64,000 nt of DNA from positions 1 through 64,000 of the forward strand of contig DATETJ010000008.1 in the NCBI GenBank assembly GCA_035283685.1, read 5' to 3'. Position 1 is the first letter of the stretch, and the number at the start of each line of letters is the position of its first letter. Of the stretch, positions 15,990 to 24,998 are shown in pieces. Both the position numbers and the translations under genes were made by a program. Below the pieces are notes generated by a model, which was not told the DNA's origin, searched no databases, and saw only the letters and a program-made list of their open reading frames with translations. This DNA is from Candidatus Bathyarchaeia archaeon (GTDB taxonomy: Archaea > Thermoproteota > Bathyarchaeia > Bathyarchaeales > Bathyarchaeaceae).

Positions 15990-16766
15990 TTACTTGCCCT
16001 TCCATTGAGGCTTTCTCTTTTCCATAAAGGCTTTGAGACCCTCAACCGCATCTTCCGTGCGCATTAGCAGACTGAGGTAAATGCCAGTTACTTCTTCAAG
16101 TTCCTTCTTGAAATTGGCGTCGAGCATTTGATGCAGCGACATTCGTGCAAGCCTAAGCACAACCGGGCTTTTGTCCTTCAGCTTTGCCACCAACTCTCTT
16201 GCGGCTTCTTCAAGCTTCTCCTGTGGCACTACTTTGTTGACTAAACCTATTTGTTTGGCTTCAGCCGCCGATATCACATCGCCAGTCAGAATCAGCTCAA
16301 ACGCTTTCGCCGGACCAACGAGTCTGGGCAAGAGAACAACTGCAACTGGAGGAATGGCGCCAACCGTTATCTCAGGCTGTCCAAACTGCGCTTTCTCAGA
16401 CGCGATTATCAGGTCGCAGCCCATAGCCAGTTCGCAGCCACCACCTAAGGCGACGCCATTAACAACAGCAACAGAGGGCTTATCTAAACCTCGCAGCGCA
16501 TAGAAAACCTTGTTGAAAACCGACAGCGTTGAACTAACTTTGTCTGGAAGATGATCTCTAATGTCGACACCAGCGCTGAATGCTCTGTCACCTACTCCAG
16601 TGATTACTACAATAGACACTGACGAGTCTGTTCGTGCTTTTTCCAACGCCATAGTTAACTCGAGCAGCGTTTCCGTGTTGAGTACATTGAGCGGCGGATG
16701 GTTGATGCTGATTTTTGCCACGCCAGCTGCGCTTTCATAGAGAATATTCCTGAAACCGAGGCTCAT
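15990..16766 (-). CDS. enoyl-CoA hydratase/isomerase family protein
   Basis: A 258-residue crotonase-fold protein. The oxyanion hole (AFSAGVDIRD and NGVALGGGCELAMG) and both general acid/base glutamates, one in GGCEL and one in FGQPEI, are present. The segment after the second Glu, GAIPPVAVVLLPRL, differs from the usual GTIPGAGGTQRL and resembles dienoyl- or cyclohexadienoyl-CoA hydratases, so the substrate may not be a straight-chain enoyl-CoA. It precedes the phosphatase gene. It is probably used in acyl-CoA breakdown. Confidence 0.85.
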   Translation of the reverse strand: MSLGFRNILYESAAGVAKISINHPPLNVLNTETLLELTMALEKARTDSSVSIVVITGVGDRAFSAGVDIRDHLPDKVSSTLSVFNKVFYALRGLDKPSVAVVNGVALGGGCELAMGCDLIIASEKAQFGQPEITVGAIPPVAVVLLPRLVGPAKAFELILTGDVISAAEAKQIGLVNKVVPQEKLEEAARELVAKLKDKSPVVLRLARMSLHQMLDANFKKELEEVTGIYLSLLMRTEDAVEGLKAFMEKRKPQWKGK

Positions 16767-16878
16767 GCAGATTTCACCATTGCGGAGGCATCCTACTTTT
16801 TTTGTGTGGTTCTATAAGGCATTTACTACCGTATGTGGGATTGAGGCAAAACCGAGACTTGACGTAGGCTCTTTGATA

Positions 16879-17814
16879 CTAGACTATTAGCTTGAAAAAG
16901 TCCCTCTCGGTAACGATTCCAACAAGTCTTTCATCTTTCGCCACAAGAACGGAGCCAACGTTCTTCTGTTGCATGATTTCTGCCGCTTCGCCCACATCAG
17001 CATCTGGGCTTACGAAATACACGTCTTTTGTAGCAGCTTCCAAAATAGATGTCTGCAACACCTGCGCCATGGTTCCAGATCGCAAATGCTTGAAGACTTC
17101 GCCTGAACCGAAGAAGCGCAGTATCGTCCGCGCGGTTGCCATGCCAACTACCTTGCCGTTAACCACCACTGGCAAACGCCTGAAACCCTTCTCAACCATG
17201 GTTTTTTCAGCTTCAAAAATGGACATGTTCGGCGTTGCGGTCACCAGCTTCAGACTCATCACGTTGACTACTTTTACTCCGCTTAACATTCCAGCAAAGA
17301 AAGTGAGTAGGTCACGTTCAGTGAGAATTGCCTGGACGCGCTTGTCTTCGTCAACTACAGGCAGCCCGCCGATCTTGTGATTTTTCATGATCTCCAATGC
17401 TTGGCTTATGGTCGAGGTGGTGTAGACATAAACGACGTCTTGAGTCATAATGGATTTTATCGGCTCATTGATTGCTTTGAAGAAGTTGCCGTCGTGTTTG
17501 CGCTGGACGAGCTGGAACTTATTTCCTCCGCCAAGGAAATCCACAACATCAGTAGCTGTAAAAATGCCCAAAAGCCTCTTGGTGGCGGGTTCAGCTACGG
17601 GCATGCGTCGAAAGCCTTCTTTCACCATGGTTTTGATGGCATCATAAACTGGGGTTGTAGGCGCCATCGTCACAACGGGACGCTTTGCTATGTTTAGTAC
17701 ATCTCCCTCGCGTTTCTTGGCTGGATGAGTTTTCAAGCCTAACGGACCATAGTCACGTAAACCACGCCTGAACGTCTCTCTCCTACCTGCTTCTCCAGAC
17801 ATCGTTCTCACCAC
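16879..17814 (-). CDS. CBS-domain protein (four CBS motifs)
   Basis: This 311-residue soluble protein contains two Bateman modules. CBS motifs end in G(I/V)(F/V)TATDVVDFLG, AILTERDLLTFF, GMATARTILRFF and GIVTERDFFKLI. CBS pairs bind adenosyl ligands such as AMP, ATP or SAM. There is no attached enzyme domain, so it probably senses energy state and acts on a partner. Its start (ATG 17814) overlaps by one base the stop of the next CBS gene upstream. A basic N-terminal tail of about 40 residues (TFRRGLRDYGPLGLK) precedes the first motif. Confidence 0.85.
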   Translation of the reverse strand: MVRTMSGEAGRRETFRRGLRDYGPLGLKTHPAKKREGDVLNIAKRPVVTMAPTTPVYDAIKTMVKEGFRRMPVAEPATKRLLGIFTATDVVDFLGGGNKFQLVQRKHDGNFFKAINEPIKSIMTQDVVYVYTTSTISQALEIMKNHKIGGLPVVDEDKRVQAILTERDLLTFFAGMLSGVKVVNVMSLKLVTATPNMSIFEAEKTMVEKGFRRLPVVVNGKVVGMATARTILRFFGSGEVFKHLRSGTMAQVLQTSILEAATKDVYFVSPDADVGEAAEIMQQKNVGSVLVAKDERLVGIVTERDFFKLIV

Positions 17815-18608
17815 TAATCCTGTTTCAAAAGTGCCTTCACAACGTCTTCCCGATCAACTATTCCGACAAGCTGACCCCTGTTGTCGACTATTGGCATGCG
17901 CCCAATATCCTTCTCCAACATGAGCTTGGCAGCGTCTCCCACCGTATTGTATGGCTTGAGCGACAAGGCAGGAGTCCTCATGATTGTGATAATTGTTGAA
18001 GGATTTTTGAATCGTCCCTTCTTAGCTTCAAAGGCTGGAAAAATTGCGCCACTTTCAATAAGATTCTGTTGAGTTACGATGCCGACTGGCTTACCCCTTG
18101 CCACAACAGGGCAAGCAGCAAACGAGCGTTCCTTCATTCTGTGCCAAATGTTATCAGCTTCATCGTCAGGTGAACAGATAAAAAGTTGCTCAGTCGACAT
18201 CACATCGGATAGCGGCACTTTCAACCTGGCCACCTTTTTGTCATACAAAACTCTAATGATATGCTCTAAACCCAGCACGCCACAATAAGCGTCGTCATGC
18301 TGAGACTTGACCACTGGAACATACCACTCGTCCAAACGCACCATCTCTCGCGCAGCTTGAGCCGTATCCATATCCATCGTAGCTCTAAACCGAGCTACTG
18401 ACATTATACCCTTGACGCGCATCACTGACACCGACGACGATATAGTCATTACATCGTTCCGTGAGACAACGCCCAGAAGCTGTTTGTTGTCGCCCACAAC
18501 AGGCAAGATTCGTAACTTGAGGTCCCTTAGAAAAGCGCGAGCCTTGGTTGCAAGTTCATCAGGGTAGATTGTAGGATGATTTCGGTTCATTACGTCTTGA
18601 ACACGCAA
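17814..18608 (-). CDS. CBS-domain protein (four CBS motifs)
   Basis: A 264-residue protein that starts directly with a CBS domain (MRVQDVMNRNHPTIYPDEL) and contains four motifs, including GVVSRNDVMTIS, GIVTQQNLIESG and GIVDREDVVKALL. It is the middle member of three adjacent CBS genes on one strand and overlaps the downstream gene by one base, so they are translationally coupled. The third motif region is followed by a short basic insert (AKKGRFKNPST). The ligand is not evident from sequence. The three proteins may assemble together. Confidence 0.85.
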   Translation of the reverse strand: MRVQDVMNRNHPTIYPDELATKARAFLRDLKLRILPVVGDNKQLLGVVSRNDVMTISSSVSVMRVKGIMSVARFRATMDMDTAQAAREMVRLDEWYVPVVKSQHDDAYCGVLGLEHIIRVLYDKKVARLKVPLSDVMSTEQLFICSPDDEADNIWHRMKERSFAACPVVARGKPVGIVTQQNLIESGAIFPAFEAKKGRFKNPSTIITIMRTPALSLKPYNTVGDAAKLMLEKDIGRMPIVDNRGQLVGIVDREDVVKALLKQD

Positions 18609-18636
18609 ATCATCCTACCTCTAAGCATACTCGGGG

Positions 18637-19221
18637 CTAGTATTCGCCTTTGAGTTCGACTTGGCATTCCTCGCATAAAAGCTGACCATCGTTGTCTTTT
18701 AGGGCATCGGACCATCTTCCACAATGGTCACAGTAGCCAGCCAACGCGCGAGGCTCAGGTGCTTCCTCTTCAGGCGCAGGCTCTTTTTGGAGCTTAGCCT
18801 GTTCCTGAATGGTTTCCAGAAGCTCAGGCGTAACTGCCAAAATGTCTTTGCTCGAGACTAAGCCAACCAAGTTACCTTTGTAAATGACCCCGAGTCTTCT
18901 GACGTTGAGTCTGCTCATTTTTCTGGCTGCTTCAGCCAGCGGTTCATCTGGGTCTATGGTCAGAAGGGGAGACGTCATCACTTTCTTGGCTTTCACTTTG
19001 CTAGCCAAGAGGTTCTTTGACATGACACGTGTAATCAAATCGCGTTCAGTTATTATGCCCACTGGCTTTCCTTTCTTGTCGGTAACGATTATGCAACCCA
19101 AGTCGTTCTTGTCCATAAGTTTGGCTGTTTCATGCACTATACCTTCTTCACCGATAGTCACCACTGGGCTTGTCATGACATCTTTGACTAGCATGCGTGG
19201 TCTCAAGCCAAGCTCTGACAC
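18637..19221 (-). CDS. CBS-pair protein with C-terminal zinc ribbon
   Basis: A 194-residue protein with one Bateman pair (about 8-130; VKDVMTSPVVTIGEEGI, GIITERDLITRVMS, GLVSSKDILAVT) and a C-terminal zinc ribbon, CDHC and CEEC (about 167-189), separated by an acidic proline-rich linker (EPAPEEEAPEPRA). CBS plus zinc-ribbon proteins are common in archaea and probably regulate a nucleic acid or protein partner. It lies 28 bases before the next CBS gene and is likely the first gene of this operon. Confidence 0.88.
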   Translation of the reverse strand: MSELGLRPRMLVKDVMTSPVVTIGEEGIVHETAKLMDKNDLGCIIVTDKKGKPVGIITERDLITRVMSKNLLASKVKAKKVMTSPLLTIDPDEPLAEAARKMSRLNVRRLGVIYKGNLVGLVSSKDILAVTPELLETIQEQAKLQKEPAPEEEAPEPRALAGYCDHCGRWSDALKDNDGQLLCEECQVELKGEY

Positions 19222-19340
19222 CGCTGGTTTCCCTCCAATACCGTGAATGCCGCAGACGTATTAAACGTTTGTTGAAAGGGCTGTGAAAGTTTCGCAGAAG
19301 CAGTTAAAAAGATTTGAGGGAAAAGAGGATCACATTGGTC

Positions 19341-21392
19341 CTACTTTTTGCCCGTGAAAACTGCCCCTTTTCCAAGAGGAATAAACTGCTGAATTTCCTC
19401 GATCGGAACCTTCAATACACTTTCTCGATCCTTCTTTTCTACTCTTTCCGAAAACAAGCGACGCAGTTGCTTCGCCAATTTTGCGCTAGGTTCATTGCCT
19501 GGAACGATTTCAACATAGATACCCGTGTGTTTACGAATAGCCTCAGTTGGACCTCCAATCACCCGTAATTGCTCGCCTATTCTCTGCAGGCCTATCGCAA
19601 CTCGCAAAGGAACTTTTCTAACGTAGTTCTTTGCGCCTTGGATAATGAATGCCCCTTTCTCAACATACTGCCCTGTCGGTGCTCTCTTGCTGACTTGATT
19701 AGGGTGAACCCAAAAGACATCTACGGCGCCGAGCATTTCGCGCCACGCTCTTGAATAGGATGCAGCAAGCATAGCTGCCTCTTGGATGACTTCAGCTGTC
19801 GGAGGCTTACTTTCCGTCTTGATGATCACGAAGGGAGCACCAACGATATCTGCATGAAAAACTATGTCGTGTGGCTCAAGATGCTTCTTTATTAATATCT
19901 CGTTTGTGACTGCATCTCTACCGCCAATAACGAGGAAGCCATCTGTGGAAACAAACCACCTGAACTTTTCATACCAGTCTTTTTTCACTTGTCTCACTGG
20001 AGTTTCAACGCGGGTTTCCTCTGCCTTTATGATCCACTTTTTTTCTAGCTCCTCGATTCTGCTCTGTGTTTCCTGCGTAGCCTTCTCGGAGCCTTCGAGT
20101 TTTCTTTCAGCTTTCTTCATTTTTTCATAATGCTCTGCCGCGTTTGCTTGTACCGAACGCTTCATTTGCACAGGGAAAACTGTGTTATCAATGCAGATGT
20201 TTAGAATGAGGTTCTTAGGATTGAGCGAGTCAAAGTAGACCGCCGGACTGAGACCTGACTGCTTTTCTCTTTGAAGTCTGTTGATTATCTGTTCCCAGCT
20301 TTCGCCCATCTGTTTGGCGTCGGCAATCTGCTGCTGTAGCAGTTGAAGTTCACCCAAATGAGAGTAGATGATATCGCCCGCGCGTTTGTGCTGTTCAATT
20401 GCCCTCTGCGCATCTTCAAGCGTTCTTTGCTGTTCTTGCAGCATCCTCTGCTGTCTGGCTAACTCCTTCTGATACTCCTCTCGAGCTTCTGACAATCGCA
20501 CGACATGGGTTGCTTTCGAAAAGTACTCGTCCAAGGCTTGGTTAAATGAGCTACAGGGCTTATTCTTCAGTTCTTCGTATCTTTTCAATCTGATCGGAGT
20601 TGCATCAACCCAGTCGCCCTCCTCATTAATGACAATCACCGGGTTGAATTCTCCTTCTCGAAGCACGGACAAGATCGTTTGGAGCTCGTTGAAAATCGCA
20701 TCGATCTGTTTTGGTGACAACTGTTCGCAGGGAATATTCTTATCTAGATTCGCTCTTAGCAACACTTCTTCGGCGTATGTCCCGCCGATGCTAAGAAATC
20801 TGGCAAGTCCTCGCACAGTTTCCAGCGCACCGTGATTCTTTAGCTCGTCTAATTGAACGCGGGTTAATGCAAGTGGATTTCTGCCGCTTGGGGGCGCTTG
20901 TTGAAACTGCTCATTTCTATGTATGTTGCGGTCTCTCATTTTCTTGTACGTCATCGCGGCGACAATAGCGCCTTGGGGGCTTGTCAGGATTATGTTTCCG
21001 TCTCCAAATAACTCGACAAAGAGCTGCATCACACCCTGCCTTGAGTGTATCTTGAAAGTGATGCTTCGTTCAAATTCGTGTTGCTCAACGCCCACGATTG
21101 TGCTACCGTTCAAATACTTTCTTAGCGTCATACAGAAAACTGGCGGTTCAAGAGGCTTCTCTTGGACATAGACTGTTTGATGAACTCTTTTGCCCGCCTC
21201 GACCAAGAGCTGCATCGCAGGCTGATTAGGCATGTGCAGTCTGAGCAAGAGCACTTTGGAGCCAGTTTGGTAGATATTTTCTATTCGACCGTATTTGACG
21301 GTTTGATTAAGCTCACGAACTATAACTGCAACGTCAAAGCTGGTCATCTCACGCTTCAAACTCGGTCGGCTTCTCCTCGAAACATTCGACAT
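19341..21392 (-). CDS. rqcH: NFACT-family ribosome quality control protein (RqcH/Rqc2/NEMF-like)
   Basis: This protein of about 683 residues has an N-terminal NFACT-N domain (SFDVAVIVRELNQTVKYGRI), a helix-hairpin region, a long charged coiled coil (about 290-420; REEYQKELARQQRMLQEQQ) and the NFACT-R domain (RDAVTNEILIKKHL, DIVFHADIVGAPFVI). In related systems it binds 60S/50S subunits with stalled tRNA and adds C-terminal tails. I start it at ATG 21392, since the upstream TTG (21413) only adds seven residues. A gene of this size with all domains is intact. Confidence 0.85.
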   Translation of the reverse strand: MSNVSRRSRPSLKREMTSFDVAVIVRELNQTVKYGRIENIYQTGSKVLLLRLHMPNQPAMQLLVEAGKRVHQTVYVQEKPLEPPVFCMTLRKYLNGSTIVGVEQHEFERSITFKIHSRQGVMQLFVELFGDGNIILTSPQGAIVAAMTYKKMRDRNIHRNEQFQQAPPSGRNPLALTRVQLDELKNHGALETVRGLARFLSIGGTYAEEVLLRANLDKNIPCEQLSPKQIDAIFNELQTILSVLREGEFNPVIVINEEGDWVDATPIRLKRYEELKNKPCSSFNQALDEYFSKATHVVRLSEAREEYQKELARQQRMLQEQQRTLEDAQRAIEQHKRAGDIIYSHLGELQLLQQQIADAKQMGESWEQIINRLQREKQSGLSPAVYFDSLNPKNLILNICIDNTVFPVQMKRSVQANAAEHYEKMKKAERKLEGSEKATQETQSRIEELEKKWIIKAEETRVETPVRQVKKDWYEKFRWFVSTDGFLVIGGRDAVTNEILIKKHLEPHDIVFHADIVGAPFVIIKTESKPPTAEVIQEAAMLAASYSRAWREMLGAVDVFWVHPNQVSKRAPTGQYVEKGAFIIQGAKNYVRKVPLRVAIGLQRIGEQLRVIGGPTEAIRKHTGIYVEIVPGNEPSAKLAKQLRRLFSERVEKKDRESVLKVPIEEIQQFIPLGKGAVFTGKK

Positions 21393-21467
21393 TAATGCCT
21401 TTACTATAGGCAAGCATAAGGTTTAACTCTAAATCTCAAAATAAAGGTTGACAAAAGGTGAAGCATA

Positions 21468-21878
21468 ATGCCAGAGAAACTAGTTATGAAAGTCGATAAA
21501 CCACATTTTACCGTGAAGCTTCACGACGATCTGCTTGAAGTCGACCTGAAGAACGGCGCCAAGAAAGAACTTGAAGAAGCAGTTGAGGCCAGTCCTATTC
21601 TTAGAGAAAGCCTAGGCGTCCTATTCCAAACCATTGTGCCCTTAGACATACCTTTGAAAGATATAGACACGGTGAAAATTGACAAAAAAGGTCAGCTCAA
21701 AGTGCTCATTCCACTACGAAGAGACATTACCATTCCCTTAGACCCCAACGAATCCAAGAAACTTGCCGAGAAGCTAAACCAGCTAATACCTTCAGCCAAA
21801 GAGAGAGATGCAAAACGAAGAAAAGTAATCGAAGAAGCAGAAGACAGGCCGAAACGCAAAATGGAAGAGCCTGTTTGA
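21468..21878 (+). CDS. hypothetical archaeal protein (136 aa)
   Basis: A soluble, strongly charged 136-residue protein. The first half looks like a small alpha/beta domain (KVDKPHFTVKLHDDLLEVDL), and the last 30 residues are a basic and acidic tail (KERDAKRRKVIEEAEDRPKR). I recognise no family. It starts at ATG 21468 after the sequence AAAGGTGAAGCATA, a possible ribosome site (GGTG), and is divergent from the RqcH gene. The epimerase begins 45 bases after its stop, so the two may be co-transcribed. Confidence 0.7.
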   Translation: MPEKLVMKVDKPHFTVKLHDDLLEVDLKNGAKKELEEAVEASPILRESLGVLFQTIVPLDIPLKDIDTVKIDKKGQLKVLIPLRRDITIPLDPNESKKLAEKLNQLIPSAKERDAKRRKVIEEAEDRPKRKMEEPV

Positions 21879-21923
21879 AGTAACCCAGCCCTAGAGTTCT
21901 CACGTTTTCCGAGGAAAAATGGT

Positions 21924-22322
21924 TTGATCAAAGGTTTAGACCACATCGCCATAGCCGTAAACAAAATAGAGGACGCATTGCTGGTTTTCGAACGTACATT
22001 TGGCTTGAAGCTTGAAAAGACCAAAACCGTTGACCAGCAAAAAGTGAAAATCGCAATTCTCCGTGCTGGGCAGACCAAGATCGAGCTGCTGGAGCCAACG
22101 GACCCTGAAAGCACCGTTGCCAAATTCCTAGCTTCGCGAGGCGAAGGCATCCACCACATTGCCTTGGAAGTGTCTGACATGGAAAACCATCTAAAAGCAC
22201 TAAAAGACAAAGGCATAGACCTCATCGACGACAAGCCTAGGCTAGGCGCTGAAGCACGAAAAATCGCTTTCATACATCCAAAAAGCACGAAAAACGTGTT
22301 AATAGAGCTAGTTGAACACTAG
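21924..22322 (+). CDS. mce: methylmalonyl-CoA epimerase
   Basis: This 132-residue protein of the VOC superfamily converts the (R) and (S) forms of methylmalonyl-CoA. Metal-binding residues are seen in LDHIAIAV, KIELLEP, GEGIHHIAL and the final NVLIELVEH. The length is as expected for the family. The start is TTG 21924, since the ATG a few bases upstream runs straight into TGA. The biotin ligase 0.8 kb downstream fits a propionyl-CoA/methylmalonyl-CoA route, though the mutase and carboxylase are not in this window. Confidence 0.88.
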   Translation: MIKGLDHIAIAVNKIEDALLVFERTFGLKLEKTKTVDQQKVKIAILRAGQTKIELLEPTDPESTVAKFLASRGEGIHHIALEVSDMENHLKALKDKGIDLIDDKPRLGAEARKIAFIHPKSTKNVLIELVEH

Positions 22323-22341
22323 CTCTAAGATACTTCTGCAG

Positions 22342-23028
22342 CTACGGTGCCGCAATCTCCATTACCGTCAGCGTTCTGTCCAGTATCGCTGGGGAGCCGT
22401 TTTCCCTCAGAAACTGCACTTCAACGGTATGTTGCCCAGCACTTAGATTATCAGTTAGGAATTCAATGTGTCCCGGCATGTTGAAAATTCCACTTGCAGG
22501 CGCTAGCGACGAGCACTTGACTACACTGCTGTTACTGACATTGTCTACAACTAATCTCACCCAAATCGATCCAGGTGAAGTCAGATAGACCGTGCTTGAG
22601 AATTCCGCGAATATTCTTGAATTCGCTTGAACGTTGATCGTCAGCTTCATGGATGAATCAAACGTCGACATGTTGAACCACTGCATCAACGAAAAGCCAC
22701 TCACGTCAGCCTGCGTAACATTTCTGACCCGAAGAATCTGTAGAACCGCATCCGTCCCATTTACACGTGGAACGCCTTGTGAACCAGTAGGTCCCTGTGA
22801 GCCTTGCACGCCCTGCGAACCTGTGTCACCTTGCGGACCTTGCGACCCTTCAGGTCCCTGAGGACCTTGCACTCCGTGCAGTCCTTGTTCTCCAATAGGA
22901 CCTTGAGGACCTGTAATGTCTACTAGTGGTGCGATTAAAGCGGCGCCTAGGATACCGCCGAGAAGCCCGATTACCAATGCTAGGACAACCAATTTCCATG
23001 TTGTATTGCTTTCTAATGCCAATTTCAA
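22342..23028 (-). CDS. membrane-anchored collagen-like protein
   Basis: A 228-residue protein with a hydrophobic N-terminal anchor (about 10-35), then about 16 uninterrupted Gly-X-Y triplets rich in Pro and Gln (GPQGPIGEQG..., about 40-88) and a C-terminal beta-rich globular domain of about 135 residues. The last part has many Ser, Thr and Asn residues, as in a surface protein. Collagen-like tracts are known in bacteria and viruses but are uncommon in archaea. It is probably exposed outside the cell and may trimerise; the function is unknown. It diverges from the biotin ligase gene. Confidence 0.8.
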   Translation of the reverse strand: MKLALESNTTWKLVVLALVIGLLGGILGAALIAPLVDITGPQGPIGEQGLHGVQGPQGPEGSQGPQGDTGSQGVQGSQGPTGSQGVPRVNGTDAVLQILRVRNVTQADVSGFSLMQWFNMSTFDSSMKLTINVQANSRIFAEFSSTVYLTSPGSIWVRLVVDNVSNSSVVKCSSLAPASGIFNMPGHIEFLTDNLSAGQHTVEVQFLRENGSPAILDRTLTVMEIAAP

Positions 23029-23152
23029 AACCCTCCTGTTTCCTGAGATGGGAAATTGATAAAAGGATTATGAACCGCAAATCCGTATGGCCAGCCGACG
23101 CCAAAGTTGGGAGTCGCAGAGTATGACAAGAACTTTCCAGAGGACAGAAAGG

Positions 23153-23959
23153 ATGAACCCGTCAAAAGTCAAGGAACACCTGCAAACCAAGACTTTGGGT
23201 CGACGCGGTCTGTATTTCCGGCAATTGACTTCCACCAATGAAATCGCCAAAGGATTGGCTCGCAGAGGCTTGAGAGAAGGCGCCATCATTGTGGCTGAAA
23301 CTCAAACAAGTGGGAAAGGTAGACTTGGACGAGAATGGACATCTCCAGAAGGCGGACTTTGGCTTTCCGTAATGCTTCGACCAAATGTGCAGTCTAGACA
23401 TGCAGCTAAATTGACTTTGCTGGCTTCTGTTGCAGTGGCAAAAACAATTAGCAAACTGTATGGGCTCAGGGCTGAGGTCAAATGGCCAAACGACGTTCTA
23501 CTCGACCAAAAAAAAGTGTGCGGTATACTTACAGAAGGCGAGATTCAAGGCCATAATATTGACTTTGCCGTTTTGGGGGTTGGCATCAACGCAAACATTA
23601 GTCTTAAGGCTCTTCCGGAGCATCTCAGACATTCAGCGACAACACTAAAGTATCAGCTGAAAAAGGAAATATCGCGTGAGACTTTGTTGTGCGAACTGCT
23701 CAAGGAAACCGAGTTTTATTACGACTTGTTCGGGAAAGGAGAGTTTGAAGCCATACTGAGTGATTGGCGTCGTCTCGCCAGTTTCCTAGGCTCCATTGTG
23801 GAAATCACAGGAGGCGAAGAGACGGTTCGAGGCTTGGCAACAGACATAGACGAAAACGGAGCCTTGGTGATAAGACTTGAAGATCAAACCGTGCAGAGGG
23901 TGACATCAGGAGACATGAGGATTATCCGAAAGGAACACCCAGAATTCATTGATGAGTAA
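23153..23959 (+). CDS. birA: biotin--[acetyl-CoA-carboxylase] ligase
   Basis: Attaches biotin to carboxyl-carrier proteins. The catalytic motif GKGRLGREWTSPEGGLWLS, the biotin/AMP loop VKWPNDVLL and GILTEG are present, followed by an SH3-like C-terminal domain (RLASFLGSIVEI). There is no N-terminal HTH, so it is a catalytic type rather than a repressor. Possible starts are ATG 23087, 23123 and 23153; 23153 fits the usual family N-terminus (about 15 residues before GRRGLYF) and follows GAGGACAGAAAGG. It likely serves a biotin-dependent propionyl- or pyruvate carboxylase. Confidence 0.88.
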   Translation: MNPSKVKEHLQTKTLGRRGLYFRQLTSTNEIAKGLARRGLREGAIIVAETQTSGKGRLGREWTSPEGGLWLSVMLRPNVQSRHAAKLTLLASVAVAKTISKLYGLRAEVKWPNDVLLDQKKVCGILTEGEIQGHNIDFAVLGVGINANISLKALPEHLRHSATTLKYQLKKEISRETLLCELLKETEFYYDLFGKGEFEAILSDWRRLASFLGSIVEITGGEETVRGLATDIDENGALVIRLEDQTVQRVTSGDMRIIRKEHPEFIDE

Positions 23960-24104
23960 CTAAGCTCTCTTCCTTTCCGCCTCGCGTTTGCTTTAGGCTT
24001 GTCTTTTGCTCTTTTTCTTAGCCAAACGGGTTCCACAGCGTTTCTACGTAACACATATGAGGCGGAGCGTTCAACACGTATGCTCTTTGCGAGGGCTAAA
24101 TGGG

Positions 24105-24989
24105 ATGCAGGCAATTGAGAAGGTTGTCGAGGACGCAGCTGTCGATCTTTTGAAGTTGGCTGTTGTGCAGTTACCAGACGATGTTAAAGAGGCCTTGAAA
24201 CGGGCTTACAAAGAGGAGACCAGCGAGGCTGGGAAGGTTCAATTTGAAGCCATCCTGAAGGACATTGAACTTGCCGAGAAAGAAAACACTCCGTTATGTC
24301 AAGACACAGGAATAATCATATTCTACGTCAAAGCTGGAGCCAACGCGAATGGCTTGAATAAAATTGAAGCCGCTCTTCAAAACGCGACAAGGAGAGCCAC
24401 GAAGGAGATACCGCTTCGACCTAACACGGTTGACCCGTTCACGCAGAAGAACACGGGCGACAACACAGGACGTTACATACCGTACATAAACTGGCAAGTC
24501 GTCGAAGGCGACAGCATCGAAATAACAGCGTTCCCAAAGGGCGGAGGCTCCGAAAACGTGTGCGCCATAGGCATGATAACCCCAGGCGAAGGCGTCAACG
24601 GTTTAAAGAAATTCGTCATCGACTCCATCATCAAAGCAGGCGCGATGCCCTGTCCACCAACAATTGTCGGCGTGGCAGCAGGAGGCGGAGCAGACATAGC
24701 CATGAAGCTAGCCAAAGCTTCCCTACTCAGACCTCTAAACGAGCCAAATTCCAATCCTGAACTGGCTAAGCTGGAAAATGAGCTTTACGAAGCCGCCAAC
24801 TCAACTGGAATCGGACCTATGGGTTTAGGCGGTAAATTCACGGTTCTAGGCGTGAAAGTGGACTATGCCCATAGACACCCCGCTTCTTATCCTGTAGCAG
24901 TCGCTTTTCAATGCTGGGCGGCTCGGAGGGCAACAGCCCGAATCAAGCTTGATGGAAAAGTTGAGTATTTGACTCACAAAGTGAGGTGA
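24105..24989 (+). CDS. class I fumarate hydratase, alpha (N-terminal) subunit
   Basis: About 294 residues; the archaeal two-subunit class I fumarase/tartrate dehydratase. Conserved cysteines for the [4Fe-4S] cluster are in NTPLCQDTG, GSENVCAIGM and GAMPCPPTIVG, with the substrate region FTQKNTGDNTGRYIP before them. It makes malate from fumarate or the reverse. The start is ATG 24105 (MQAIEKVVEDAA), with GAGGGC upstream; an earlier in-frame ATG (24006) would add 33 poorly conserved residues. The beta subunit begins 9 bases after the stop. Confidence 0.93.
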   Translation: MQAIEKVVEDAAVDLLKLAVVQLPDDVKEALKRAYKEETSEAGKVQFEAILKDIELAEKENTPLCQDTGIIIFYVKAGANANGLNKIEAALQNATRRATKEIPLRPNTVDPFTQKNTGDNTGRYIPYINWQVVEGDSIEITAFPKGGGSENVCAIGMITPGEGVNGLKKFVIDSIIKAGAMPCPPTIVGVAAGGGADIAMKLAKASLLRPLNEPNSNPELAKLENELYEAANSTGIGPMGLGGKFTVLGVKVDYAHRHPASYPVAVAFQCWAARRATARIKLDGKVEYLTHKVR

Positions 24990-24998
24990 AAAGGCAAA

